From assembly GCA_017515325.1 (NCBI GenBank), contig JAFWGA010000061.1, forward strand, positions 1 through 35,223: 35,223 nt of DNA, read 5' to 3'. The DNA comes from Blautia sp. Lineage in GTDB: Bacteria; Bacillota; Clostridia; Lachnospirales; Lachnospiraceae. A program made the translations under genes and the position numbers. The notes under the pieces are model-generated. The model saw nothing but the letters and a program-made list of their open reading frames with translations. It was not told the DNA's origin and made no database searches. Shown piece by piece: positions 16,141-23,584 of this stretch (position 1 is the stretch's first letter; each line of letters opens with the position of its first letter).

Positions 16141-16980
16141 TTATTCTCCCTTTACGTTTTTGAATCGTTTGCCGGTGGAAGCCCCGCCATCGATCAGTAC
16201 ATCAATGCCGCTGAGATATCCATTCCTCTCATCCGCGATCATAGCGATGGCAAAGCCCAGCTCCGCAGGTCTTCCCATTCTGTGCTCACAGGTGTTTTCG
16301 ATCATCTGCCTGGCAAAATCCGACTGCTGCACTTCCTGTGTCCCCATATCTGTCTCGATCAGGCCGGGACTGACAGAAACCACGCGGATTCCCTTTCTGG
16401 CATATTCATGGGCGCATTTCTGGGCGTACCACACAACGAAATTTTTGCTTAAGGTATAGGCCATACCTGACTTCAGATAATCCTTCGGCGCAAGATTTGC
16501 CTCCCCTGTCATATGCTTGACAAAGGCTTCCTCCTTGTACTCCGCCTCTTCATAAATCTGATGCTTCACCAGAATTCCAGGAGCTTCATAGGCAGAGCTG
16601 GACGCAACGTCAACGATCACGCCGCCCTCATTCATATATTTATAAAACTCCATGTTGACATTCTTCGTACCCACCGCGTTAACCATGATGATCTTCTCAG
16701 GATCCGCCATCGAAGGGGACAGCCCGGCCGCATGAATCACAGTTTTTATCGTGCCAAGGCTTGCGGCCAGCAGACACAGTTCATGGACATCCCGACGTAC
16801 CGAAACATCACAGGCTGTCAGATGAACCTGGTGCCCCTCCGCCTCCAGCTGCTCTTTTGCCTTTTCCAGCTTGGATACCGTTCTGCCCGTCAATACCAGA
16901 ATAACATCTTTATCTATATTTCTTGCGGTCTCAAGCCCCATGCCGCTTCCGCCGCCGGTAATCACACATACATTTGCCAT
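16141..16980 (-). CDS. Short-chain dehydrogenase/reductase (classical SDR)
   Basis: 279 residues from the ATG at 16980, chosen because AAGGAGG sits six bases upstream. The Rossmann glycine motif TGGGSGMG is near residue 7, HAAG (in place of NNAG) near 85, the catalytic Ser in VASSSAYE, and the YxxxK pair in YTLSK near 183, followed by the SPGLIETDM segment. It would oxidise or reduce an alcohol/ketone with NAD(P). The insertion between the active-site Ser and Tyr is long, as in some steroid and 3-alpha-hydroxysteroid dehydrogenase relatives, but the substrate cannot be assigned. It follows the epimerase-like gene by 25 bases. Confidence 0.9.
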   Translation of the reverse strand: MANVCVITGGGSGMGLETARNIDKDVILVLTGRTVSKLEKAKEQLEAEGHQVHLTACDVSVRRDVHELCLLAASLGTIKTVIHAAGLSPSMADPEKIIMVNAVGTKNVNMEFYKYMNEGGVIVDVASSSAYEAPGILVKHQIYEEAEYKEEAFVKHMTGEANLAPKDYLKSGMAYTLSKNFVVWYAQKCAHEYARKGIRVVSVSPGLIETDMGTQEVQQSDFARQMIENTCEHRMGRPAELGFAIAMIADERNGYLSGIDVLIDGGASTGKRFKNVKGE

Positions 16981-17005
16981 CTTTTTCCTCCTTTTTTCAA
17001 AGCCC

Positions 17006-18043
17006 TTATGCTTCTTCCTTTTTAATGATCCCCTCTGCAAGCAGCCATGTAATCATATCATGGATTGTTTCATCATAAGACCGGGTAGAATACCCCAGTT
17101 CTTCTTTTGCCTTGCTCGAATCAAAACGATTGTTTCTGGCCAGATTATAAACGCCAAAGGTTGTCATGACAGGCTTTTCTCCGGTCATTTTTGCGGCTTT
17201 CTCCATGGCATATCCCATAATATTCGCCGCGAAAATCGGAAGGAAAACACTTACTTTCTTTCCGCCGCTTTCCTCGGTGATCATACGGCAGAACTCCTTA
17301 AAGGTAACCGGTTCGTTGGCGAGAATATAGCATTCCCCGCAGCGACCCTTTTCCGCGGCTGCAATCAGGCCCTGTGCCAGATCCCTGACGTCACAGAGAT
17401 TAAAATTACCGTCTATCCCTGCCGGAAGCTCTCCATTCATGATCTGAATCAGGTTCTTGGTGATATCACCAACCGCATAGTCGCCAGGCCCCATGATCCC
17501 GCTGGGCTGGACAACGCAGGCATTCAGCCCTCTGTGATGGACTGCATCCAGAACCTCCTGCGTGGCAATCGCCTTGCTCTGGGCATAACAACCGGGAACC
17601 TTTGTCTCGTCAAAGTAATCTATCTCCTTAATCGAGCCCTCCGGTATCTCCGGAATGGCTCCCGTACTGGAACAGTACAACAGCTTTGTCACCCCTGGTG
17701 TCTCCAGGCAAAGGTCAATGATGTTTTTCGTCCCTCCTACATTTACATCCATCACCTTCTGATTATAGTCCGGCGATGTCGTGACAATGCTGCCGATGTG
17801 AAGAACGATTGCCTCTTCTCCCTCCTTCAGATCAAAAAACGGTTTCAGGCTCTCTTTGTTCGAGAGGTCGCCTTCAATGACCTGGGCTTCCTCCGGAACG
17901 AACTTCATAGCCGGATCTTTCGGTAAAACCAAAGCCCTTACCCTTCTTCCCTCCTTTACAAGCCGACGGCATACGTTACCGCCAAGGAAGCCTGCCGCAC
18001 CGGTAACCAAAAAAAGTGTGTTCGGGTTTATTTCTGCTGCCAT
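17006..18043 (-). CDS. NAD-dependent epimerase/dehydratase-family (extended SDR) oxidoreductase
   Basis: 345 residues from the ATG at 18043, which has AGGAG ten bases upstream. The N-terminal GAAGFLGG nucleotide-binding motif is near residue 15, the active-site YCSSTGAIPE near 120, and YAQSKA near 149 supplies the Tyr and Lys. The extended SDR fold and the dihydroflavonol-reductase-like C-terminus (YSTRSYDETIHDMITWL) suggest a ketone or aldehyde reductase or a sugar-nucleotide enzyme. It is the first enzyme gene after tetR in the operon. Confidence 0.88.
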   Translation of the reverse strand: MAAEINPNTLFLVTGAAGFLGGNVCRRLVKEGRRVRALVLPKDPAMKFVPEEAQVIEGDLSNKESLKPFFDLKEGEEAIVLHIGSIVTTSPDYNQKVMDVNVGGTKNIIDLCLETPGVTKLLYCSSTGAIPEIPEGSIKEIDYFDETKVPGCYAQSKAIATQEVLDAVHHRGLNACVVQPSGIMGPGDYAVGDITKNLIQIMNGELPAGIDGNFNLCDVRDLAQGLIAAAEKGRCGECYILANEPVTFKEFCRMITEESGGKKVSVFLPIFAANIMGYAMEKAAKMTGEKPVMTTFGVYNLARNNRFDSSKAKEELGYSTRSYDETIHDMITWLLAEGIIKKEEA

Positions 18044-18127
18044 GTGTGATGTTCTCCTTTCAAAAATACCGTTACCGATAAATCTATTATCAATCAGGTA
18101 AAAAAAATCCTTCATGCCTTTGAAGGA

Positions 18128-18760
18128 TTATCCGTTGTCTTTGGGATTTTTTAATCCCAGTGCTTTATGCCAGTCTAAAAAATTGTGTATGGTTTCCGCA
18201 TGTGACAAAATCTGTTCCCGGGTTAAGTCGTAAAAAAACGGCTCATAGAAAAGGGCCCATACAGCGTAAGTCAGAATATGCAATTCATCCTCCGAAACAG
18301 ACTTGGTGGTCAGCCCTCTCCGACGTGCCTCCAGATAATGCCTGTAGTCCAACCGATTCATCGTATTCGCCCAGTCATGATGAAAATCACTGAATCTACT
18401 TCCGGCTGAGCATCGAATCAGGAGAGTTAATCCTACTTTATGTTCATACAAAAACTCCAGCCACCTCCTGTTTATCTCCGAAGGCATGGAGAAGGTATCA
18501 TAAATCTCCTGATCTGTACACTTTGTCAGATCTTTCCGTTCAATCTCCAGAACATAGCTTTCCAAATCCCGGATGGTATCGCACACCAATGAGTAAAACA
18601 AGTCTTCCTTCCCACTGTAACGCTTATACAAAGCGCCTGTCGTCACACCTGCCTGCCTACAGATCTCGGCAAGGGAAGATCTGTCAAACCCGTTTTTCAG
18701 GAATTCCTCCCTGGCCGCAGCCAACAAACGCGGATCAATGCTTTTATCAGGAACAGACAT
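18128..18760 (-). CDS. TetR/AcrR-family transcriptional regulator
   Basis: 210 residues from the ATG at 18760; AAGGAGG lies eight bases upstream, which favours it over the longer reading to 18832. The N-terminal helix-turn-helix is typical: AAREEFLKNGFDRSSLAEICRQ, here shown as its parts AAREEFLKNGF, SSLAEIC and VTTGALYKRYSGKEDLFY. The C-terminal domain would bind an unknown ligand. It lies 84 bases upstream of the epimerase-like gene on the same strand. A palindrome over its own promoter (18784-18812) suggests that it represses itself and the operon. Confidence 0.92.
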   Translation of the reverse strand: MSVPDKSIDPRLLAAAREEFLKNGFDRSSLAEICRQAGVTTGALYKRYSGKEDLFYSLVCDTIRDLESYVLEIERKDLTKCTDQEIYDTFSMPSEINRRWLEFLYEHKVGLTLLIRCSAGSRFSDFHHDWANTMNRLDYRHYLEARRRGLTTKSVSEDELHILTYAVWALFYEPFFYDLTREQILSHAETIHNFLDWHKALGLKNPKDNG

Positions 18761-18783
18761 TTGTTCACCCTCCTTAACTAAAC

Positions 18784-18812
18784 TAGTAATCCGAGTAGTC
18801 CGATTATTACTA
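18784..18812 (-). promoter_or_regulatory. Candidate TetR operator
   Basis: Inverted repeat with outer arms TAGTAAT (18784-18790) and ATTACTA (18806-18812) and inner CCGA/TCCG half-sites. It overlaps the -10 box and start region of the tetR promoter, the position expected for autorepression. Confidence 0.7.
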
Positions 18813-18837
18813 TAGCATTTCTCTATAGCCATGTCAA
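18809..18837 (-). promoter_or_regulatory. Promoter of the tetR-led operon
   Basis: On the minus strand TTGACA, 17 bases, TATAGT, about 50 bases before the tetR start. Close to the sigma-A consensus. Confidence 0.88.
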
Positions 18838-18900
18838 TTAAGCAGACAGGAAATTGGGAGCATCGCTTTTCATGGCTGACAGATGAAATGGCGGTTTTAA

Positions 18901-18920
18901 AATAAATTCGTGCGCATACG
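18901..18920. repeat. Fragment of hairpin repeat family 1
   Basis: TAAATTCGTGCGCATAC matches the right arm and flank of the second hairpin in copies 2 and 3. The rest of the unit is missing. Confidence 0.6.
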
Positions 18921-19059
18921 ATAAGCTCTGATAAGAGCCAAATTGCAAACCAGATAATGCAATTTGTATAATGGTGTGCTATACTTTGATTTAAGCGCTG
19001 CTATATCCAATCCTCCCCCATTGTCCGGAATTCACGTCTGTTTTCCTGAATATAGCAGA

Positions 19060-19105
19060 CGAATAAAACACTTGCCTTTTGATCCGTTTCCCACACCGGA
19101 TATAT
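19060..19105. repeat. Degenerate unit of hairpin repeat family 1
   Basis: CGAATAAAACACTTGC, CTTTTGATCCGTTT and CACCGGATATAT follow the order of copy 2 with scattered mismatches and a short deletion. The first stem is no longer perfect. Confidence 0.5.
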
Positions 19106-19145
19106 GATTATACGCAAACATGGAGATTATTCCACAGAATATTCT

Positions 19146-19318
19146 CGACCTGTGCGGTGACCGAAGGATGTGATGTTATGACTGGATAAATACAGGCAGA
19201 ACATCACATCCTTACGAGCACCACCAAGGAAATGAACAAGATGCTGATGCGCAGGAGCGAATAGCGCGGATTTTGCGCATGTCGCCGGTATCGGTCACTT
19301 CAGTGACCGCACAGATCG
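19146..19318. mobile_element. MITE-like palindromic element, 173 bases
   Basis: The two ends are near-inverted copies of each other: CGACCTGTGCGGTGACCG (19146-19163), and a right end whose reverse complement starts CGATCTGTGCGGTCAC, with nine extra bases before the GTGACCG portion. Inside, a perfect 14-bp stem AAGGATGTGATGTT (19164-19177) / AACATCACATCCTT (19200-19213) surrounds a 22-base loop, and a GCGC / GCGC hairpin lies near 19264-19278. No coding region and no clear target duplication are seen. End motifs alone occur at 8567 and 34535. Confidence 0.6.
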
Positions 19319-19323
19319 AATTT

Positions 19324-19413
19324 GTAAACGCAAAATGCTTGCATTTTGATTCGTTTACCGCGCCGAATATACGCCGCTGTAAGCGGCATGATTCCGCAGT
19401 ATATTCGTGCGCA
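19324..19413. repeat. Hairpin repeat family 1, copy 3
   Basis: The first hairpin has GTAAACG (19324) to CGTTTAC (19358) with a perfect CAAAATGC / GCATTTTG core. The second has GCGCCGAATATAC (19360-19372) and GTATATTCGTGCGC (19399-19412), with an inner GCCGCT / AGCGGC stem. Compared with copy 2, one T-A pair in the outer stem (12665/12698) has become A-T (19369/19402), so pairing is kept. It ends 35 bases before the hybrid kinase start. Confidence 0.88.
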
Positions 19414-19448
19414 TACTATATATGTCTCCAGTGTAATGAGGAACAGTT

Positions 19449-21587
19449 ATGAACAAAGGAAAAAACTCCAGACTCAGAACGGTAATCCAATCTATAGGAA
19501 CAAAAAGCGCAATTGTCGCACTGCTAGTGTTTTTACTGACCATCGCCGCGACATGCGCAGGAGGCTACAGGCTCTACCGTACCACAAAGGAGGAAATCGA
19601 TCTCCAGGGCAAGGTCAATGCTGTGGAGGCCGCCAAGGAATTTGACGGATATCTTCTTGTGCGCAAAAGCACCGTGCTCCTTTCGGGACATGTTGTGGAC
19701 GAAATGATCAGGCAGGGCAGGCCCAACAGCGAGATCCTGGAATACATGTCTGCCGAATCCCTCAGTATCAAGAAATCCATAGATGAGAACTATACCGGTC
19801 TGTATGGCTGGATTAACGGTGAATATCTGGATGGTGACGGATGGATTCCGGATGCGGATTATGTCCCTGTAGAGCGTCCATGGTACCTGGAAACCATGGA
19901 CGACAGTAACGATATTACCTTCGTCAGGCCTTATCTTGATGAACAGACAAAGACAACTCTGACAACATTGGCAAGGAAGCTGTCTGACGGGAAGAGCGTC
20001 ATCGCGCTGGATATCACGCTTGCGCGTATTCAGGAAATCACGGAGGAGACCGCGAAGCATACCAAGGGAAGCTATGGGCTGGTGCTGGACGACAAGGGGC
20101 AGGTCATTGCGCATTCCCGTCCTCAGGAACGTGGGAAGAACTATCTTGAGGAGGAAGGTACGCTCGGCGCTGTCCTCTCGGACAGGCTGTTCTATGGCAG
20201 CGACAGGCAGTTCGAGCTTCGCTATGGCGGCCGGAAATATATGGTATTTGCCGAAAAAATCGAGGGTGACTGGCTGTCGGTGTCCCTGATCGACACACGG
20301 ATATTCTACCGACCGCTGCTGATTATCCTTTTTCTTCTGGTTTTCCTCACTGCCATGGAAGCGGTTGTTTTTGTTGTTGTCATCTATAATCAAAGTGCGA
20401 AAAATCTCGCTGTGGCATCGGCTCGGGAAGCCCAGGATGCCAGCCGGGCAAAATCCCGTTTTCTTTCCCGGATGAGCCATGAAATCCGCACACCCATCAA
20501 CGCAATCATAGGCCTGGACAGCATCGCTCTCCGGGACGACAGTATCTCCCTGCAAACCCGTGAGGAGCTGAATAAGATCGGTGCCAGTGCCAGGCATCTG
20601 CTTTCCATCATTAATGACATCCTGGATATGAGCCGGATAGAATCCGGGCGTATGGAGCTCAAAGAAGAAGTATTCTCCTTCCAGGATTTTCTGGAGCAGA
20701 TCAGCGTCATTGTAAATGGCCAGTGTGAAGATAAGGGCCTGACCTTTGTCCTCACCAGGGCCACGCCGCTGGAGCAGTATTACAAAGGCGACAGTCTCAA
20801 GCTGAAGCAGGTAATCATCAATATTCTGGGCAACTCCGTGAAATTTACCCTTCCTCCCGGTGAAATCACTTTTATCATTGAACAGACCAAGCAGGAGGAG
20901 GACAGGGCTGTCCTCTCCTTTACGATGAAGGATACCGGAATCGGGATGGACAAAGAATTCATCCCGAAGCTGTTTGAGGCTTTTTCCCAGGAAGACACGG
21001 ACAACACCTCCCGGTACGGGGGCAGCGGTCTCGGCATGGCAATTTCCAAAAGCTTCATCGAGATGATGGGCGGCGAGATCAGGGTGGAGAGTGAAAAGGG
21101 CGTCGGTTCAACCTTCATCGTGACCGTCACCCTGGGACGGGTTTCCGATCAGGAGCTGCCCGTGACAGACACAGAGGCTCAGGAGGAAGAAAGCCAGGAT
21201 CTGGCGGGGCTTCATCTTCTGATCGCAGAGGACCAGGAATTAAATGCCGAGATTCTGGCTGATCTGATTGCTTTGGAGGATATGACCTCCGAATGGGCTA
21301 TGAACGGTCAGCTGGCCGTTGACATGTTCCGGCAAAGTGAGCCTGGACATTTCGACATGATCCTGATGGATATGCGAATGCCCGTCATGGACGGACTGAG
21401 CGCGACGCGTATGATTCGTTCCCTGGATCGTGCAGACGCCGCATCGATTCCTATCATCGCCCTATCCGCGAATGCATTTGAAGAAGATGTGCGTTCATGC
21501 CTCCAGGCAGGCATGAACGCGCATCTCTCCAAGCCTGTGGACATTGAGCTGCTGAAGAAATGCCTCAGAAAATATCGGAAAGCATAG
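19449..21587 (+). CDS. Hybrid sensor histidine kinase with receiver domain
   Basis: 712 residues. The first transmembrane helix (about 19-40), an extracellular Cache-type sensor of about 240 residues (with ERPWYLETM and VIALDITL, as in dCache_1), and a second helix (about 282-310) come first. No HAMP domain is obvious. HisKA follows with the phosphoacceptor in MSHEIRTPIN near 345, then HATPase with GNSVKF, DTGIGM and GGSGLGMAIS. The C-terminal receiver has the acidic pair in IAEDQE, the phospho-acceptor Asp in ILMDMRMPVMDG near 640, and LSKPVD. A separate Hpt or output protein would be needed to pass the signal on; none is adjacent. GAGGAAC precedes the start. Confidence 0.95.
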   Translation: MNKGKNSRLRTVIQSIGTKSAIVALLVFLLTIAATCAGGYRLYRTTKEEIDLQGKVNAVEAAKEFDGYLLVRKSTVLLSGHVVDEMIRQGRPNSEILEYMSAESLSIKKSIDENYTGLYGWINGEYLDGDGWIPDADYVPVERPWYLETMDDSNDITFVRPYLDEQTKTTLTTLARKLSDGKSVIALDITLARIQEITEETAKHTKGSYGLVLDDKGQVIAHSRPQERGKNYLEEEGTLGAVLSDRLFYGSDRQFELRYGGRKYMVFAEKIEGDWLSVSLIDTRIFYRPLLIILFLLVFLTAMEAVVFVVVIYNQSAKNLAVASAREAQDASRAKSRFLSRMSHEIRTPINAIIGLDSIALRDDSISLQTREELNKIGASARHLLSIINDILDMSRIESGRMELKEEVFSFQDFLEQISVIVNGQCEDKGLTFVLTRATPLEQYYKGDSLKLKQVIINILGNSVKFTLPPGEITFIIEQTKQEEDRAVLSFTMKDTGIGMDKEFIPKLFEAFSQEDTDNTSRYGGSGLGMAISKSFIEMMGGEIRVESEKGVGSTFIVTVTLGRVSDQELPVTDTEAQEEESQDLAGLHLLIAEDQELNAEILADLIALEDMTSEWAMNGQLAVDMFRQSEPGHFDMILMDMRMPVMDGLSATRMIRSLDRADAASIPIIALSANAFEEDVRSCLQAGMNAHLSKPVDIELLKKCLRKYRKA

Positions 21588-21591
21588 GCGG

Positions 21592-21738
21592 GGCGCCGGT
21601 CACCGTCAGGTGACATCTTCCTTTCGGCGCCTCTGCCAATAGGGTAAAGGGAAGCACAGCCGGACCTCTACCCCCCTCCCCGAGCCGCGTTCCGACGCTA
21701 GTCGGAAAAATTATATTACGCGGCTCTGGGATAAAAAA
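21592..21738. repeat. Structured intergenic repeat, family 2, copy B
   Basis: Begins five bases after the hybrid kinase stop. The 27-base block at 21605-21631 is identical or nearly so to 8879-8905. The stem GAGCCGCGT (21682-21690) / ACGCGGCTC (21718-21726) is identical to copy A, while the loop contains CCGAC / GTCGG instead. In this copy GGCGCCG and GTCACC can pair with GGTGAC and CGGCGCC around a bulge. It lies between two convergent kinase genes. Confidence 0.75.
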
Positions 21739-21772
21739 ACCGGCAGGCCAACTTCTGAACTGGCCTGCCGGT
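21733..21772 (-). terminator. Intrinsic terminator of the HAMP kinase gene
   Basis: On the minus strand a 12-bp perfect stem (ACCGGCAGGCCA / TGGCCTGCCGGT, loop ten bases) is followed by seven T. It sits 34 bases beyond the minus-strand kinase stop and directly against repeat copy B. Confidence 0.92.
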
Positions 21773-21805
21773 AACTGTCAGATCACTGTTCCGCCCCATG
21801 TTCCT

Positions 21806-23404
21806 TCACGATAACGGGACAGGTGCAGGCTCCTGATTATTCCCTGAGCTCTTACTGTCCAGGGTAAACCAGAATTCCACCCCGTCCTCATGATTGACGA
21901 CTCCGTATTCCTGCTGCATCCCCTCCATAATCGCTTTGACTATGGACAGGCCGATCCCGCTGCCTCCGTAATGGCGGGTCCTGGCCTGGTCTACCCGGTA
22001 GAATTTTGTCCAAAGATTGGGAAGAGCCTCTTCAGGGATAGGCTGTCCCGTATTGAACACGCTGACCTTTACCCTGTTCTCCTGCTCCTGAAGCCGAATC
22101 TCAATCCTTTTTTCTCCCTCAACATGGTGAAGAGCATTGCTCATATAATTCGTCAGGACCTCCTGAACCTTAAATGCGTCCGCCCATACATAGACCGGCT
22201 TTTCACCATCCCATTTCAGGCTGACCTCCTTCTGGGAGATCATAATCTCCATATTGGCGATAACGCCCTGGATCAGTTCCGTCAGATCAAACCTTTCCAT
22301 GACCGGAACGTCATTGCCGTATTCCAGACGATTCAGCGACAGCAGGCTCTTAACCAGCTTATCCATCTTTTCGGATTCTTCCATGATCACTCTGCAGTAG
22401 AACTCCCGGCTTTCCGGGTCTTCACTGATCCCCTCCAGCAATCCCTCTGCATAGCCGTGGATCAGGGCAATGGGAGTCTTCAGTTCATGGGACACATTGT
22501 CAAGGAATTCCCGGCGCATCTCATCGATCTTGATCCTGTCTGCAATGTCCCGCGTCAACTGGAGATTCGCTGATTTCAGCTCGGAAATGGTCTTTTTCAG
22601 TTCATCCGACATATGATTGAAGCACTCTCCCAGAACGTCGATCTCATTTCCGGCATGAGAGGTGTAATGGACATCAAAATCCAGGTCAGACATTTTTTGT
22701 GACTGAAGGGTAAGCTCACTGATGGGCTTGGTGATCTTCTTGGTAACCAGCCAGATCATAACCCCACTGATCGCGATAATAAAGCCTCCTACAATCATAT
22801 AAAAGGTATTGGAGATGGATACGCTTTCCTGTATGCTCTCCAGGGGTGTACGGATCAGAAAATACCAGGAATTGGGAAACTGGCCCCAGCATTCCAGATA
22901 CTTCATCTTAGCGAAACGGTCATGAACCGTCTGCACGACATAGGATTTCTCTCTCTTTATGACCGAACTGTTATCCCTGTCCAAATCAACCCCATAGGCA
23001 TAGCCAAATATCTTGCTCTTCAGAAGCGTATCGTTCCCCGGATAGCACATCTGGACCTCACCGTCCGGATCCATGATCACCCAGTTCAGATTCTGGCGGG
23101 AACTGCCCTGCCGGATGGGATTGCTGAAATCGTTCCTTACCTCGTCTTCCTTGTCCTCGTCCTCCTCATAGCTGATCACATCTGAATAATCCATATGGTA
23201 CAGCATAAGCATGGTCTCGATCAGAACGTCTGTTTTCCTGGAGATATAATACCTCTCAAGGAAAAAGCGGTTGATCATGATGATCGAAAGAATGGACAAA
23301 AGAAGCAGGCTGATAAAGGTGATGGTGATCTGATTCTTCAGTGTATGAAATCCACGGAGAGTGGAATACCCTTCCGCATTGATTTTACTTTCTTTCTTTT
23401 TCAT
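21806..23404 (-). CDS. HAMP-domain sensor histidine kinase, orphan
   Basis: 532 residues. A transmembrane helix (about 28-47), an extracellular region of about 150 residues containing an acidic EEDEDKEDE stretch, a second helix (about 203-224), and a HAMP domain (KKITKPISELTLQSQKM region) lead into HisKA, with the phosphoacceptor His in NVSHELKTPIA near 306, and HATPase with NYMSNALHH, a diverged G1 region (FNTGQPI) and GGSGIGLSI. It is an EnvZ/PhoR-type kinase. No response regulator gene is next to it, although these are usually encoded just upstream. A GGAAAT stretch is the only weak ribosome binding site. It has its own promoter and terminator, so it is a single-gene unit. Confidence 0.93.
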   Translation of the reverse strand: MKKKESKINAEGYSTLRGFHTLKNQITITFISLLLLSILSIIMINRFFLERYYISRKTDVLIETMLMLYHMDYSDVISYEEDEDKEDEVRNDFSNPIRQGSSRQNLNWVIMDPDGEVQMCYPGNDTLLKSKIFGYAYGVDLDRDNSSVIKREKSYVVQTVHDRFAKMKYLECWGQFPNSWYFLIRTPLESIQESVSISNTFYMIVGGFIIAISGVMIWLVTKKITKPISELTLQSQKMSDLDFDVHYTSHAGNEIDVLGECFNHMSDELKKTISELKSANLQLTRDIADRIKIDEMRREFLDNVSHELKTPIALIHGYAEGLLEGISEDPESREFYCRVIMEESEKMDKLVKSLLSLNRLEYGNDVPVMERFDLTELIQGVIANMEIMISQKEVSLKWDGEKPVYVWADAFKVQEVLTNYMSNALHHVEGEKRIEIRLQEQENRVKVSVFNTGQPIPEEALPNLWTKFYRVDQARTRHYGGSGIGLSIVKAIMEGMQQEYGVVNHEDGVEFWFTLDSKSSGNNQEPAPVPLS

Positions 23405-23443
23405 GGCTTCATTTCCGTCTTCAATCTTTTTCTGTCGGGCTTT

Positions 23444-23473
23444 ATTCTACCACCGTCTCCGGTTTTTCGTCAA
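23444..23473 (-). promoter_or_regulatory. Promoter of the orphan kinase
   Basis: On the minus strand TTGACG, 18 bases, TAGAAT, about 40 bases before the start codon. Confidence 0.75.
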
Positions 23474-23513
23474 TGTGTCGAGAGAATCTTCTTTTCTTTG
23501 TGAGATTCAACAC

Positions 23514-23542
23514 TTCCCATTTTCCTTCTCATCCGTTATACT
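23514..23542 (+). promoter_or_regulatory. Possible promoter of the sugar-transport ATPase gene
   Basis: A poor -35 (TTCCCA), 17 bases, and a good -10 (TATACT). Seven bases further on, ATCTTAAGAT (23549-23558) is a perfect 10-base palindrome in the early leader and could be an operator. Confidence 0.45.
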
Positions 23543-23584
23543 AAACGCATCTTAAGATTAATGCTTTTTTGGAGGATATATACT

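Larger units (their letters stand above)
18838..19448. other. Repeat-rich 600-base spacer between tetR and the hybrid kinase
   Basis: No gene is supported. It contains a fragment of hairpin family 1 (18901-18920), an 8-bp hairpin AAATTGCA / TGCAATTT (about 18941-18966), a CTGCTATAT / ATATAGCAG pair, a degenerate family 1 unit (19060-19105), the 173-base palindromic element (19146-19318) and family 1 copy 3 (19324-19413). The hybrid-kinase promoter must lie here, but I cannot pick one with confidence. Confidence 0.7.

Noticed and set aside
19533-20597. Minus-strand frame of 354 codons inside the hybrid kinase
   Set aside because: It is antisense to the Cache and HisKA regions, which carry clear motifs; no ribosome site or family is seen.
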